From the NCBI RefSeq assembly GCF_016461705.1, contig NZ_JAEMHW010000002.1, forward strand, positions 372,001-436,000: a DNA stretch of 64,000 nucleotides. The letters are read 5' to 3'. Numbering within the stretch: position 1 is the stretch's first letter; each line of letters begins with the position of its first letter. Of the stretch, positions 8,423-17,665 are shown piece after piece. A program made the position numbers and the translations under genes. The notes under the pieces were generated by a model that saw only the letters and a list, made by a program, of their open reading frames with translations, did not search any database and was not told the origin of the DNA. This DNA comes from Streptococcus vicugnae. Lineage in GTDB: Bacteria; Bacillota; Bacilli; Lactobacillales; Streptococcaceae.

Positions 8423-9427
8423 TTACACTTCAAAACTTGATTTATTAGGTAATAATTGATTCAAAGCTGCATTTACATCTTTTTGAATAGTCTCAAAGTT
8501 ACCGATATCTAAGCTATCATTTATGCACAACATTTTACATTTCTGCGGATTTTTTAGTGTTTCAATAATTAATTCTTTATTATTAGGCAATACAGTATAT
8601 TTAGAGAATTTGATATTTCTTGGTTCAAATTCGCCTTTCATCAACTGCCAGTCTCTCATTAACCAAGGACTAACATTTCTCTTATCCCTAAATTTACATT
8701 TACATGTATCATGGAGCGCATCAAATTCTTTGTTCCAAACTTCAGAAAAAGTTGATTTTTTAAAAGGTATCGGCGAATGAGGCTCATAAATCCCATTTAT
8801 AGCAGACCAGTTAGAGAATACTAATGTTCTCAATAAAAGTTTTCCTGAAAGTGGTGAAAACCATTTTTTCTTATTCTTTTTTATGTCTCCCATACCAAAG
8901 TGTTTATTAATAATCTCTAAGTTATTTACAACTATTGGTGCTATTCCATTGGGCTTAATTACAAATGGCGTTAAAGCTGCAATATCTCTTGTCTTTCCAT
9001 TAACAAAGAAATCTTCCTTCTTAGTTTCTTGTATAACAAACATATCATCATTAAACTCAATAAAGTTTTCAGATAAGTTAGGAATTCTGTGCATGTTCAA
9101 CTCTATTGTATGTGAATTAAAAGTTGGTAAATATTCTTTTGGAATAAAATCTTCATGTCTGACAACATTTAATTTAGGATTTTTTAAATTTAACCACTTG
9201 GGTAAATGTCCATAGGTTACAAAATGTATCTTATTAACCCATGGCATGAAATTTTCAATTCCTCTAAAAATATACTGTAAATTATCCCAGTCTCTAAATC
9301 GAATTTCACTTGTGGTAGAGTCAATTCTTTTTTCTTTAGGAAGATATTTATTCTTTTCCTCCTGCCACTCTTTATCATTACCATCAACCCACAATAATAC
9401 AATATCCACTTTGTTATCAGTTTCCAT
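8423..9427 (-). CDS. Stealth-family sugar-phosphate transferase
   Basis: A 334-residue protein with the conserved regions of the Stealth family in order. CR1 is at residues 7-18 (VDIVLLWVDGND). CR2 runs from about residue 40 to 135, with RFRDWDNLQY and the FIEFNDDMF block. CR3 is in the middle and CR4 is near the C-terminus (CINDSLD). Stealth enzymes transfer hexose-1-phosphate or related phosphosugars from nucleotide donors, making phosphodiester links in capsules. The start codon overlaps the stop of the upstream LicD gene (TAATG), so the two are coupled. Together with LicD it predicts more than one phosphate-containing linkage in the polymer. The donor sugar is unknown. Confidence 0.88.
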   Translation of the reverse strand: METDNKVDIVLLWVDGNDKEWQEEKNKYLPKEKRIDSTTSEIRFRDWDNLQYIFRGIENFMPWVNKIHFVTYGHLPKWLNLKNPKLNVVRHEDFIPKEYLPTFNSHTIELNMHRIPNLSENFIEFNDDMFVIQETKKEDFFVNGKTRDIAALTPFVIKPNGIAPIVVNNLEIINKHFGMGDIKKNKKKWFSPLSGKLLLRTLVFSNWSAINGIYEPHSPIPFKKSTFSEVWNKEFDALHDTCKCKFRDKRNVSPWLMRDWQLMKGEFEPRNIKFSKYTVLPNNKELIIETLKNPQKCKMLCINDSLDIGNFETIQKDVNAALNQLLPNKSSFEV

Positions 9428-10248
9428 TACATATTATCCTCTTCCAATATCTTATAATGTGTTTTACGGCTATCCTCAGGAGGTAACTCCATATAATCTC
9501 CATATGTGTATTTCAAATACTCGTGATAGTTATCAAATCCAATAAGTTCAATATCTTCAAACTTATATTTTGTTCCCTCACCATACCATTCTTTTGGAAC
9601 TATCTCACGTGTTCTATAAGCTCCCATGATATTACCTATGTAATTAGAATTATCAATATTTTGATGTGAAAGTAATCTATCAATTTTCTCTTTTTCGTTA
9701 TATGGATTAATTATTTTTTCAAAAGGAATTTTTTCCATTACCCAAAGAAAAGCACTTTCTAGTTTTCCACGTTTTCGCTTCCTATCGATTGAATCTTTAT
9801 AATGCAATGACATTAATGCTCTGTGGGTCAATACTCTAAAATAATATATTTTCCTAAGTAATTTATTATTTGGGGTACCATCAATTGGAAAAATATCAAT
9901 TGATGCAAAAGTAAACTTCGAGTCATTACCGATACGTTCCTCAATTACCTTAACGTTTGTATCTTGAACCCTTGTAATATAATATTGATATGATGGGGTA
10001 TTCTTGTAGTTAACAATTTGTAGGTGACTAGGTAGCTCATCTTCTGCAACTTTCAAAAATTTCTCATAGTCCTTACGAGGCATTCCCAAATCAATATCAT
10101 CATCCCATGGAATAAAACCGCCGTGACGAATCGCACCAAGCATCGTACCGCCAAGCATAAAATATTTTAAATCATATTTTTCAAAAACTTCAATGACACT
10201 CTTTACTATTTCTAAATCAATTTTATGTAATTTTTCAATTGGTTCCAT
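9427..10248 (-). CDS. LicD-family phosphotransferase
   Basis: A 273-residue protein with the LicD nucleotidyltransferase-fold signature near the N-terminus: GGTMLGAIRHGGFIPWDDD at about residues 33-51, whose Asp residues bind the metal. LicD enzymes move phosphorylated groups such as phosphocholine, and in some capsules phosphoglycerol, from CDP-linked donors onto glycans. The operon gene just upstream makes CDP-glycerol, and no choline genes (licA/B/C) are near, so glycerol-phosphate is the likeliest group. That is inference. A good ribosome site (AAAGGG) precedes the ATG. Coupled to the Stealth gene by TAATG. Confidence 0.85.
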   Translation of the reverse strand: MEPIEKLHKIDLEIVKSVIEVFEKYDLKYFMLGGTMLGAIRHGGFIPWDDDIDLGMPRKDYEKFLKVAEDELPSHLQIVNYKNTPSYQYYITRVQDTNVKVIEERIGNDSKFTFASIDIFPIDGTPNNKLLRKIYYFRVLTHRALMSLHYKDSIDRKRKRGKLESAFLWVMEKIPFEKIINPYNEKEKIDRLLSHQNIDNSNYIGNIMGAYRTREIVPKEWYGEGTKYKFEDIELIGFDNYHEYLKYTYGDYMELPPEDSRKTHYKILEEDNM

Positions 10249-10258
10249 GGTTATCCCT

Positions 10259-11719
10259 TTACTTATTCAAATCTTTTTTTATCTGTGTTGTAGAAATTTC
10301 AGGCGTGCGTGGTAAATAGACAACTTCTACACCTTCTTCTTCAAGAAAGTCAAATTTACCTTTCCAGTCATCCCCCATGACAAATGTATCGATATGATAC
10401 TCATGAACATCAGATTTTTTTTGCTCCCAGCTTGTTTCAGGAATGACAAGGTCTACATAACGAACAGCTTCAACTAGGGCTTTACGTTGTTCGTAACTGA
10501 AATAACATTTCTTCTGTTTCTCATTCCAATTAAATTCATCTGATGAAATAACAACAACAAGATAATCTCCTAAAGCTTTAGCTCGTTTTAAAAGATTAAT
10601 ATGTCCATAATGTAGAAGGTCAAATGTTCCATAGGTAATCACACGTTTCATCTCGTTTCCCCTTTTATTTTTTAGTATTGTATTTTCAAAAGTGATATCT
10701 AAAATTGATTTTTCACATTCAGATTTCTTATCTCGATTCATCAATTCTTTTACTACTTGAGCTGGATTACAGCCTTTATTAATAATATCGTTGACGGCAA
10801 AAATAATTGGAAGTTCAATCTGATAAGTATCTGATAATTCTAAAGCTGCTGGCAGCGCATTAACGCCCTCTACAACCATTTGAACTTTATCCAGTGCTTC
10901 TTGAACTGAGTGTCCTTGACCAATGAGTTGCCCAGCTTTATTATTACGGCTATGTTTGCTAGTTGCTGTAACGATTAGATCACCAACACCAGCAAGTCCC
11001 TCAAAAGTGCTTTCTAAACATCCCATCGCTAAACCTAAACGTTTAATTTCAGACATTCCTCTTGTAATTAACGCTGCCTTAGCATTGTCACCATAACCTA
11101 GTCCTTGAGAAATTCCTGCAGCTAGTGCTACAATATTTTTTAGCGCCCCACATAGTTCAACGCCTTTGATGTCATTATTAGTATAAACACGTAGGTTTTC
11201 ACTCATAAAAATATCTTGAACCAATTTAGCAACGGTTTCATTTTCACAAGCAGATACTATGGTAGTTGGCAAGTCAAGTGCAACTTCCTCAGCATGTGTA
11301 GGACCAGATAAAGCTACAACTTCAATGTTATCATGTTTCCCATCTTTCTTTATTTCAGTTGTAATCACTTCTGATAACATATAGTGAGTTTTTTTCTCGA
11401 TTCCTTTAGCTACATCAACAATTATTTGATTTTTAGGAATAAACTCCCGAATTTTTGCTGCTGTCTCACGTACAAATACAGATGGCACGGCAAATAAAAT
11501 GATATCTCTTTTTTTACAAACTTCTTCAATTGATTTTGTAAAAACAATATTATCTGGAATAACCATGTCAGGCAATCTATTATTTTGACGTGTTTCTACT
11601 AATTCATCAATTTCTGATGGGATAGCTGACCAAACGGTCACATTATTCCCGTTCAATGAAAGTATACGTGCTAAAGCTAATCCCCATGTTCCAGCACCAA
11701 TAACACCTATTGAAAACAA
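10259..11719 (-). CDS. Fused glycerol-3-phosphate dehydrogenase and glycerol-3-phosphate cytidylyltransferase
   Basis: A bifunctional protein of 486 residues. Residues 1-338 are a full NAD(P)H-dependent GpsA, with the nucleotide-binding GAGTWG near the N-terminus, VAKGIEK, SGPTHAEE and a normal end MNRDKKSE. A linker of about 18 residues follows. Residues 357-486 form a full TagD/Gtp2-type cytidylyltransferase with the HYGH motif and the RTPEISTT motif. Together they would turn dihydroxyacetone phosphate into sn-glycerol-3-phosphate and then CDP-glycerol. The start is TTG behind GGGGAG, directly after the previous stop. The second domain keeps its own ATG (10649-10651) and a well-spaced AAAGGGG (10659-10665), so free TagD may also be made. 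Confidence 0.92.
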   Translation of the reverse strand: MFSIGVIGAGTWGLALARILSLNGNNVTVWSAIPSEIDELVETRQNNRLPDMVIPDNIVFTKSIEEVCKKRDIILFAVPSVFVRETAAKIREFIPKNQIIVDVAKGIEKKTHYMLSEVITTEIKKDGKHDNIEVVALSGPTHAEEVALDLPTTIVSACENETVAKLVQDIFMSENLRVYTNNDIKGVELCGALKNIVALAAGISQGLGYGDNAKAALITRGMSEIKRLGLAMGCLESTFEGLAGVGDLIVTATSKHSRNNKAGQLIGQGHSVQEALDKVQMVVEGVNALPAALELSDTYQIELPIIFAVNDIINKGCNPAQVVKELMNRDKKSECEKSILDITFENTILKNKRGNEMKRVITYGTFDLLHYGHINLLKRAKALGDYLVVVISSDEFNWNEKQKKCYFSYEQRKALVEAVRYVDLVIPETSWEQKKSDVHEYHIDTFVMGDDWKGKFDFLEEEGVEVVYLPRTPEISTTQIKKDLNK

Positions 11720-12901
11720 TTAATCAAACTCCCCAAACAATCCTTCGTACTCATCAACAATAAAATCCCAACTAAAGTGTTCTTGGACTTGTTTTGTTGA
11801 CAGTCTATCTAATTCATCAATTTGTTCTTGTGATAAAGTTTCAGATTCCTCAATAACATTGTGAAGATTATCTTTATCCCAATAAATCGCTCCATTTTCA
11901 CCAACTTCTTTATTAAATCCTACATTTAATAAAAGATTCAATTTAGTTGAAGATAATGCTTCTAATAATGATGGATTAGTTCCACCAACTTCATGACCGT
12001 GGAAGTAAGCAAATGCATTTTCACGAATATATTTAAGAAGTTCTTGATTATAAACAGTTCCTACAAATTTAATGCGAGAGTCTTTGTCAAAACCTGTTTC
12101 TTTTTTCAGTTTTTCGTAAAAGGCATTTTGTTCAACATTAGTAATCAATACAAAATCTTTTTTTGTATTTGACTTCATAAACTCTCGAAGCATTGCCTCA
12201 TAGTTATTTTCTGGAACGAATCGTCCAACAACAAGGTAATAATTATTCTCTGAAACTCCCTTTTCTGAAAACCATTCACGTACGACACGGTCTTTTGAAG
12301 AGAGACTAGATTTTTCAAGCTCTGTTCCATAAGCAATATACGTTGTCTTTGGTGAATATTTTTTATAGTCATTTTGAATATATTTTTCAATATTCTTGCT
12401 ATCACATACCAATAAGTCGGCATGTTTTACCATTAACGACTCAGAAACTTTCCAATAACGACGAACAGGTGCACTCCATTTTTGACGCATCCATTCATGT
12501 CCATCTGGATTAACAAATAATTGACCACCAAGAGAGTGGATTTGCTTTTTAAAATGATTAATGAATGGTCCTATGCGACAAGCTAAAACATAAAAGATTG
12601 GATTAACATCACCATTTTCTTTTGCAATTTCAATCGACTTGTTTAGAGCAGCGATGTCATAGGCAATTGCTCGCGCTGGACCAATATTTGGCACATCAAT
12701 ATTAAAACAAGTTGCTCCATTATGTTCAAAAATATCATCTGTGATATTTGACTTAGTAGAGTTTTCTCGCATACATGCCACATAATATTTGATATTTTTA
12801 TCTTTTTGATTTTCAGTTAGTTTTTCTACAAAGGTTTCAAACCCACCGTATTTAGCAGGTATCCCTTTAGAACCTATAATATAGACACTTTTCATTTTCA
12901 C
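11720..12901 (-). CDS. DUF1972/GT4 rhamnosyltransferase-like capsule glycosyltransferase
   Basis: A 393-residue GT4-type enzyme. The N-terminus carries the DUF1972 signature (IIGSKGIPAKYGGFETF, residues 8-24), found in WchF/Cps2T-type beta-1,4-rhamnosyltransferases that add the second sugar after the CpsE-initiated glucose. The C-terminal donor domain shows LVVGRFVPENN and a GGTNPSLLEAL block with the conserved Glu. The dTDP-rhamnose genes are not in the window. The start is GTG at 12901, with AAGGA 7 nt before it; an ATG two codons in is also possible. It lies 4 nt after the mutase gene. The donor is inferred from the family. Confidence 0.82.
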   Translation of the reverse strand: MKMKSVYIIGSKGIPAKYGGFETFVEKLTENQKDKNIKYYVACMRENSTKSNITDDIFEHNGATCFNIDVPNIGPARAIAYDIAALNKSIEIAKENGDVNPIFYVLACRIGPFINHFKKQIHSLGGQLFVNPDGHEWMRQKWSAPVRRYWKVSESLMVKHADLLVCDSKNIEKYIQNDYKKYSPKTTYIAYGTELEKSSLSSKDRVVREWFSEKGVSENNYYLVVGRFVPENNYEAMLREFMKSNTKKDFVLITNVEQNAFYEKLKKETGFDKDSRIKFVGTVYNQELLKYIRENAFAYFHGHEVGGTNPSLLEALSSTKLNLLLNVGFNKEVGENGAIYWDKDNLHNVIEESETLSQEQIDELDRLSTKQVQEHFSWDFIVDEYEGLFGEFD

Positions 12902-12905
12902 TCAA

Positions 12906-14021
12906 TTATCCTTCATCCACTTCTTCACGCACACATTCCAAAGCCGCTTCGATGACTTTGTGCATGTCATAATAACGATATTGTCCAAGTCGCCCACCAA
13001 AAATAACATTTCCTTGCGCATCTGCGAGTTTCTTATATTCTTGGTAAAGATTATTATTACGATCGTTATTTACTGGGTAGTAAGGCTCATCACCTTTTTC
13101 CCAAGTTTTAGGATGTTCTTTCGTGATAATAGTTTTCTCTTGAGTTCCGAATTCAAAGTGTTTATGTTCGATAATACGAGTGTATGGTGTTTCAGAATCT
13201 GTGTAGTTAACGACAGCATTCCCTTGGTAATTTTCCATATCAAGGAGTTCTGTTTCAAAACGAAGGCTGCGGTATTCTAACTCACCAAGTTGATAATCAA
13301 AGAATTGATCAATCATTCCTGTAAAGACAATTTTAGGAAATTCTTTCAAATAGCCATCTTTGTTATCAAAGAAATCTACGCCAGTTTCGACATCAATATT
13401 ATCATGTGCTAGCATTTTTTCAATGATTTGTGTATAACCACCAATTGGAATACCTTGGTAAGTATCATTGAAGTAGTTATTGTCATAAGTCAAACGAACT
13501 GGCAAGCGGCGAATGATAAAGGCTGGCAATTCAGTACAAGCTTTACCCCATTGTTTTTCAGTGTAATCTTTGACAAGCTTTTCGTAAATATCTGTTCCCA
13601 CAAGTGAAATAGCTTGTTCTTCTAAATTTTCAGGCTCTTTTCCGTTAAGAACGGCACGTTGTTCATCAATTTTAGCCTGTGCTTCTGCTGGTGTTACAAC
13701 TCCCCAAAGTTTATTGAACGTATTCATATTGAAAGGAAGATTATAAATTTCACCTTTATAATTAGCAATCGGAGAATTTGTATAACGATTAAATTCTGCA
13801 AATTGATTAATGTAATTCCAGATTTCCTTATCAGAAGTATGGAAAATATGTGCGCCATATTCATGCACTTGAATACCTTCTACTTCTTTAGTATAGATAT
13901 TCCCTGCAATATGATCACGTTTTTCAATAACTTTAACTTTTTTTCCTTTTTTAGCAGCTTCGTGTGCAAAAATCGCGCCGAATAACCCTGAACCGACAAC
14001 TAAATAATCATAATTTGACAT
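12906..14021 (-). CDS. glf: UDP-galactopyranose mutase
   Basis: A flavoenzyme that converts UDP-galactopyranose to UDP-galactofuranose. The 371-residue length is typical. The N-terminal FAD-binding motif is GSGLFGAIFAHEAAKKG (residues 11-27). The conserved HIFHTS block is at about 58-63, ADAQGNVIFGGRLGQYRYYDM near the C-terminus completes the FAD site, and the substrate-binding Arg and Tyr residues lie in the family-conserved blocks. Its presence shows that the capsule contains galactofuranose, which fits the distal transferase gene of the operon. Spacing to the flippase gene is 8 nt. Confidence 0.96.
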   Translation of the reverse strand: MSNYDYLVVGSGLFGAIFAHEAAKKGKKVKVIEKRDHIAGNIYTKEVEGIQVHEYGAHIFHTSDKEIWNYINQFAEFNRYTNSPIANYKGEIYNLPFNMNTFNKLWGVVTPAEAQAKIDEQRAVLNGKEPENLEEQAISLVGTDIYEKLVKDYTEKQWGKACTELPAFIIRRLPVRLTYDNNYFNDTYQGIPIGGYTQIIEKMLAHDNIDVETGVDFFDNKDGYLKEFPKIVFTGMIDQFFDYQLGELEYRSLRFETELLDMENYQGNAVVNYTDSETPYTRIIEHKHFEFGTQEKTIITKEHPKTWEKGDEPYYPVNNDRNNNLYQEYKKLADAQGNVIFGGRLGQYRYYDMHKVIEAALECVREEVDEG

Positions 14022-14029
14022 AAAATCTC

Positions 14030-15493
14030 CTATTTTTTCATATAATGTAGTAAGTACATAGTAAATTCTTCTTTTAGCAACAATCCTACTAAGCCGTAAA
14101 TCAGCCCAAAAATAATAGCCGAAATAACTAGCACCATAAAGAGTGAAGAAATATTACTAATAAATAATGTATTTGCTATTAAAACAAGAATAGTAGCTAA
14201 TAAAGTAGATATGATATTTTTACATAATTTGACATTAGCCACAATTTCTTTCAAAAAGTCACGTAATACATAGATTTGATAGCTTGTGACAAAGAATTCA
14301 GCAACTAAGGTACCAAATGCCGCACCTGAGGCTCCAAATCTAGGGATAAAAATAGCATTTATTATTAGATTGACAATCGCACCAAGGGAAACCGATTTTA
14401 AGACATCATTTTCTCTATCCATTGGAACTAATATTTGAATACCTAATAAATTTGAAATTCCTATAAAGAAAAGTGTAGGCATAATAATTTGCATAGGAAG
14501 TATTGAACCTGTATAGGCATCACCTGACAAAAAATAAATACCTTCCTTAGCAAAAACTGAAAAATAGACCCACAAAGGGATTGATACAAAACATACAAAT
14601 TGTAAAGAACGAACGGTTAATTCTTTAAATTCTTTAGTCTTTCCTTCCTTAATGTAAAAAGATAATCTAGGAAGAAGAACAGCTCCCATAGACGTTACCA
14701 AACTAACAAGTATTGTTTTTATTTTTACAGCAGCATTATAATATCCTACTGCTTCATCACCTTTCATAAATCCAAGCATTACTGAATCAAGATTAGTATA
14801 TACAGTAGTTGCAATAGTCATCATAAAAAAACTAAAAATAGGTTTTATATGTTGACTAAGGTTCATATTAGGATACCATTTTAGATTAAGAAAACGTCGT
14901 AAGTTAATAAAATTAAAGAAGTTAGATCCGACACTTGCCAAAATAGTAATTGCACCATAAATGACATAGTCGCTTTTTTGATGTACCATCAAGAACATTA
15001 AAACAAGTGAAACTAATTTCAAAAGAATTGATCTGATTGTGATATAAGAATACTGCTCCAATGCTTTATACAGCCACTCACAGCCAATCAAATTAAAGAA
15101 TAGAGTAGCAATATTAATCATAAATAGAACCTTATCTTGTGCCATACGAGGTACTAAGATTATGGCAATAATATAGACAAGCATTGATAATCCCATCGCA
15201 ACAGAATTTATCACCATAATTTCTTGAACAGTTTTTGATAATTTGTTTCTGTCACTTCTAACTTTTGCACATGCCCTAATACCATAGGTTGGAATTCCTA
15301 ACATACCAACCATTGAAAAATATGAAACTATTGACGTTGCAAAAGCAACTTTACCTGTTCCGACAGGCAAAAGAACACGTGATACATATGGAAAAGTTAT
15401 CAATGGGAAAATAAAATTTGACATAGTCAGAATAAAATTCATAACTATGTTTAATTTTACGGAGCTTCTTTTCCTATTTTTTTCTACTATCAA
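14030..15493 (-). CDS. wzx: Capsule repeat-unit flippase, Wzx (polysaccharide_synt family)
   Basis: A 487-residue polytopic membrane protein with about twelve to fourteen hydrophobic segments. The start region (NFILTMSNFIFPLITFPYVSR) is typical of the PST/MATE-like flippases that move lipid-linked repeat units outward. The start is probably TTG at 15493, 3 nt after the cpsE stop. The ribosome site GGGAAGTAGG lies in the end of cpsE. An internal Met at residue 18 has no ribosome site. Unusually early in the operon, directly after cpsE, but the order of central capsule genes varies widely. Confidence 0.9.
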   Translation of the reverse strand: MIVEKNRKRSSVKLNIVMNFILTMSNFIFPLITFPYVSRVLLPVGTGKVAFATSIVSYFSMVGMLGIPTYGIRACAKVRSDRNKLSKTVQEIMVINSVAMGLSMLVYIIAIILVPRMAQDKVLFMINIATLFFNLIGCEWLYKALEQYSYITIRSILLKLVSLVLMFLMVHQKSDYVIYGAITILASVGSNFFNFINLRRFLNLKWYPNMNLSQHIKPIFSFFMMTIATTVYTNLDSVMLGFMKGDEAVGYYNAAVKIKTILVSLVTSMGAVLLPRLSFYIKEGKTKEFKELTVRSLQFVCFVSIPLWVYFSVFAKEGIYFLSGDAYTGSILPMQIIMPTLFFIGISNLLGIQILVPMDRENDVLKSVSLGAIVNLIINAIFIPRFGASGAAFGTLVAEFFVTSYQIYVLRDFLKEIVANVKLCKNIISTLLATILVLIANTLFISNISSLFMVLVISAIIFGLIYGLVGLLLKEEFTMYLLHYMKK

Positions 15494-15495
15494 CT

Positions 15496-16872
15496 CTACC
15501 TACTTCCCTCTCTTTTTAGTACGACTCCAAATGTTTTGGCAATAATTTTAATATCTTCACTGATGCTCCAGTTTTGGATATACTTCATATCAAGTGCCAC
15601 GACTTCTTCAAAGTCGGTAATGTCACTACGACCGCTAACTTGCCATAAGCCAGTGATTCCTGGTTTGGTTGTTAAGCGTTTGAAATGATGTAACTCATAG
15701 TGATGATACTCATCAAGCGTTGGTGGACGTGTGCCCACAACAGACATTTCACCTTTTAGGACATTGATAAATTGTGGTAATTCATCAAGTGACCAATCAC
15801 GTAACTTATGTCCAAATGGGAAGATACGAGGGTCATCTTCCATCTTAAACATTAAGTCAGTATCCAAATCATTTTGTGCTAGTAATTCTTTTTTGCGTTC
15901 TTCGGCATCGGTGTACATGCTTCTAAATTTGTAAATTTCAAAAACTTTACCGTTTTTACCGACACGTTTTTGTTTGAAAATTAGAGGTCCTGGTGATTGT
16001 TTCTTAACTATCGGTGTGATAACAATGGCTACAATCCCAGTGATCACTAAGCCAACTAAAGCCATTGCAATATCCATAAGACGTTTTAAAGCAATCTGAC
16101 GGAATTTCACAATATTAAATGCTGTCGTTATGAAGGTCGTATCACCAAGTTTTTTAAGAACACTATTTCCAACATAGAAGTCCGAATAATTCCCAACAGC
16201 AACTGTCGTTGGAATTCCCAATAATTTTAAACAATGAGCAAATTCTATAAAATCATCTTGGTGATTTCTGGCAACAAATATCTCGTCAACTTGGTGATTT
16301 GCCACAAAATCTCTAATTTCTTTAGTACTTTTTAAGATAGGCTGTGAAATGTCAGGATTATCACGACGACTGATATAAGCAGCGATATGGTAATTGGAAT
16401 TATTAAGTTCTTTAATGACTTCCTTACCATTCGTAAAATCTGTAACAAACAATACCTGTTTAATATCCGTTGCATGACTTTTGAAAAGACTCTTAACTAA
16501 AATACGTCCAATGAAGACAAAAAGACTTACTAGAATAAATATTTGCCCCAAGAAGAAATAAGACATCTGTGAAATGTCATGGATAAAACGAATTTTACCA
16601 AGCGTCAGTACAAAAGTAAACAAAACTAAAACTTTCATACCATAAATTACAGATGCTTTCAATTCTTTTAAATAACCACGATTTGTAATTGAAGAGTATT
16701 CATCGTTCAAGACACTAACGATTACAACCAAAATTCCAAAAACAACTGCAAAGAATTTACTATCAAAAAGGTGATAAGGATAAAATTGCGCTAAGATGAG
16801 GTAACTTACCACTAAAGCCACAATATCCGACAAAAGGTAATAAACTTTCTTTTTCGAATCTTCGCTATACAT
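15496..16872 (-). CDS. cpsE: Undecaprenyl-phosphate glycosyl-1-phosphate transferase
   Basis: The initiating enzyme of capsule synthesis: it places a hexose-1-phosphate, usually glucose, on undecaprenyl phosphate. It has 458 residues, four N-terminal membrane segments (about 10-115), a soluble middle, a fifth membrane helix (about 263-290) and the C-terminal catalytic domain. The catalytic domain carries YKFRSM, the DELPQF.NVLKGEMSVVGTRPP block and GITGLWQVSGR. The length and motifs match pneumococcal WchA/CpsE. The ribosome site AGGGAG precedes the ATG. It is the last of the conserved cpsA-E block; capsule-specific genes follow. Confidence 0.94.
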   Translation of the reverse strand: MYSEDSKKKVYYLLSDIVALVVSYLILAQFYPYHLFDSKFFAVVFGILVVIVSVLNDEYSSITNRGYLKELKASVIYGMKVLVLFTFVLTLGKIRFIHDISQMSYFFLGQIFILVSLFVFIGRILVKSLFKSHATDIKQVLFVTDFTNGKEVIKELNNSNYHIAAYISRRDNPDISQPILKSTKEIRDFVANHQVDEIFVARNHQDDFIEFAHCLKLLGIPTTVAVGNYSDFYVGNSVLKKLGDTTFITTAFNIVKFRQIALKRLMDIAMALVGLVITGIVAIVITPIVKKQSPGPLIFKQKRVGKNGKVFEIYKFRSMYTDAEERKKELLAQNDLDTDLMFKMEDDPRIFPFGHKLRDWSLDELPQFINVLKGEMSVVGTRPPTLDEYHHYELHHFKRLTTKPGITGLWQVSGRSDITDFEEVVALDMKYIQNWSISEDIKIIAKTFGVVLKREGSR

Positions 16873-16910
16873 ATAACTCCCTGTTCCCTACTCTATGGTA
16901 AAAGTATCAG

Positions 16911-17651
16911 CTATTTTTTTCGTTTACCTCTACCATTTTTTGATTTTTCGTCACTTTTTCCGTAATCGCCATAGCTACCATACCCACCGTAACTACCATA
17001 TGAACCATACTTATCTAAGTGAATATCATATTTATTCAAAATAACGCCAAGGAACACTGAACCACTTTGTTCCAATTGTTCCTTTAGTTTTGTAACTGTA
17101 CGACGTTTATCAGCTCCCGCTTTTACTACAAGCAAGCTAGCATCTGAATGGTGTGCTAGGATAGCAGCATCAATAACCAAACCAAGCGGTGGTGTATCAA
17201 TGATAACATAGTCGTAAAGTCCACGAACAGTTTCAACCATCGCTTTGAAGTTATCATTTTGAATCAATGATGTCGGATTTGGTGGGACTTGCCCAGCAGG
17301 GATAATCATCAAATTATCAACATTTGTGTCACAAATAACATCTGACAATTCTGCATTTCCAGATAAGAAACTTGTTAACCCTTGATAACGTCCATTAGAT
17401 TTAAACGTTCCTGACATGACTGAATTACGTGTATCAGCATCAATCAAAAGTGTCCGAAAGCCAGCACGCGCAAAAGAAATTGCAAGGTTAACAGACGTTG
17501 TTGATTTTCCTTCGCCAGGTTGAGCAGAAGTCAACGTGATTACTTTTAAAGCACGTCCACTAAATTGAATATTGGTACGGATAGAATTGTAATATTCCTC
17601 CATAGATTTAACCATTTGAGCTTTAGCTCTCACTAATTCTAATTGTGGCAT
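16911..17651 (-). CDS. cpsD: Capsule tyrosine autokinase
   Basis: The cytoplasmic BY-kinase that works with CpsC to control polymer length and export. The 246-residue length is normal. Walker A is AQPGEGKST (about residues 43-51). Walker A' lies in LLIDADTR, and Walker B in VIIDTPPLG. The C-terminal tail is a Gly-Tyr cluster with six tyrosines over about 25 residues, the autophosphorylation sites, ending in a basic stretch. The matching Gly-Ser-Tyr codons give a short tandem repeat in DNA at 16965-17010. An AAGGAG ribosome site precedes the start, 14 nt after cpsC. Confidence 0.95.
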   Translation of the reverse strand: MPQLELVRAKAQMVKSMEEYYNSIRTNIQFSGRALKVITLTSAQPGEGKSTTSVNLAISFARAGFRTLLIDADTRNSVMSGTFKSNGRYQGLTSFLSGNAELSDVICDTNVDNLMIIPAGQVPPNPTSLIQNDNFKAMVETVRGLYDYVIIDTPPLGLVIDAAILAHHSDASLLVVKAGADKRRTVTKLKEQLEQSGSVFLGVILNKYDIHLDKYGSYGSYGGYGSYGDYGKSDEKSKNGRGKRKK

Positions 17652-17665
17652 TACAATTTTTCTCC

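Noticed and set aside
13659-13985. Plus-strand frame opposite glf
   Set aside because: Phe/Ile/Cys-rich antisense translation of an AT-rich gene; no ribosome site.
16965-17010. Short tandem repeat that could look like a microsatellite or a CRISPR-like array
   Set aside because: It is the Gly-Ser-Tyr codon repeat of the CpsD C-terminal tyrosine cluster.
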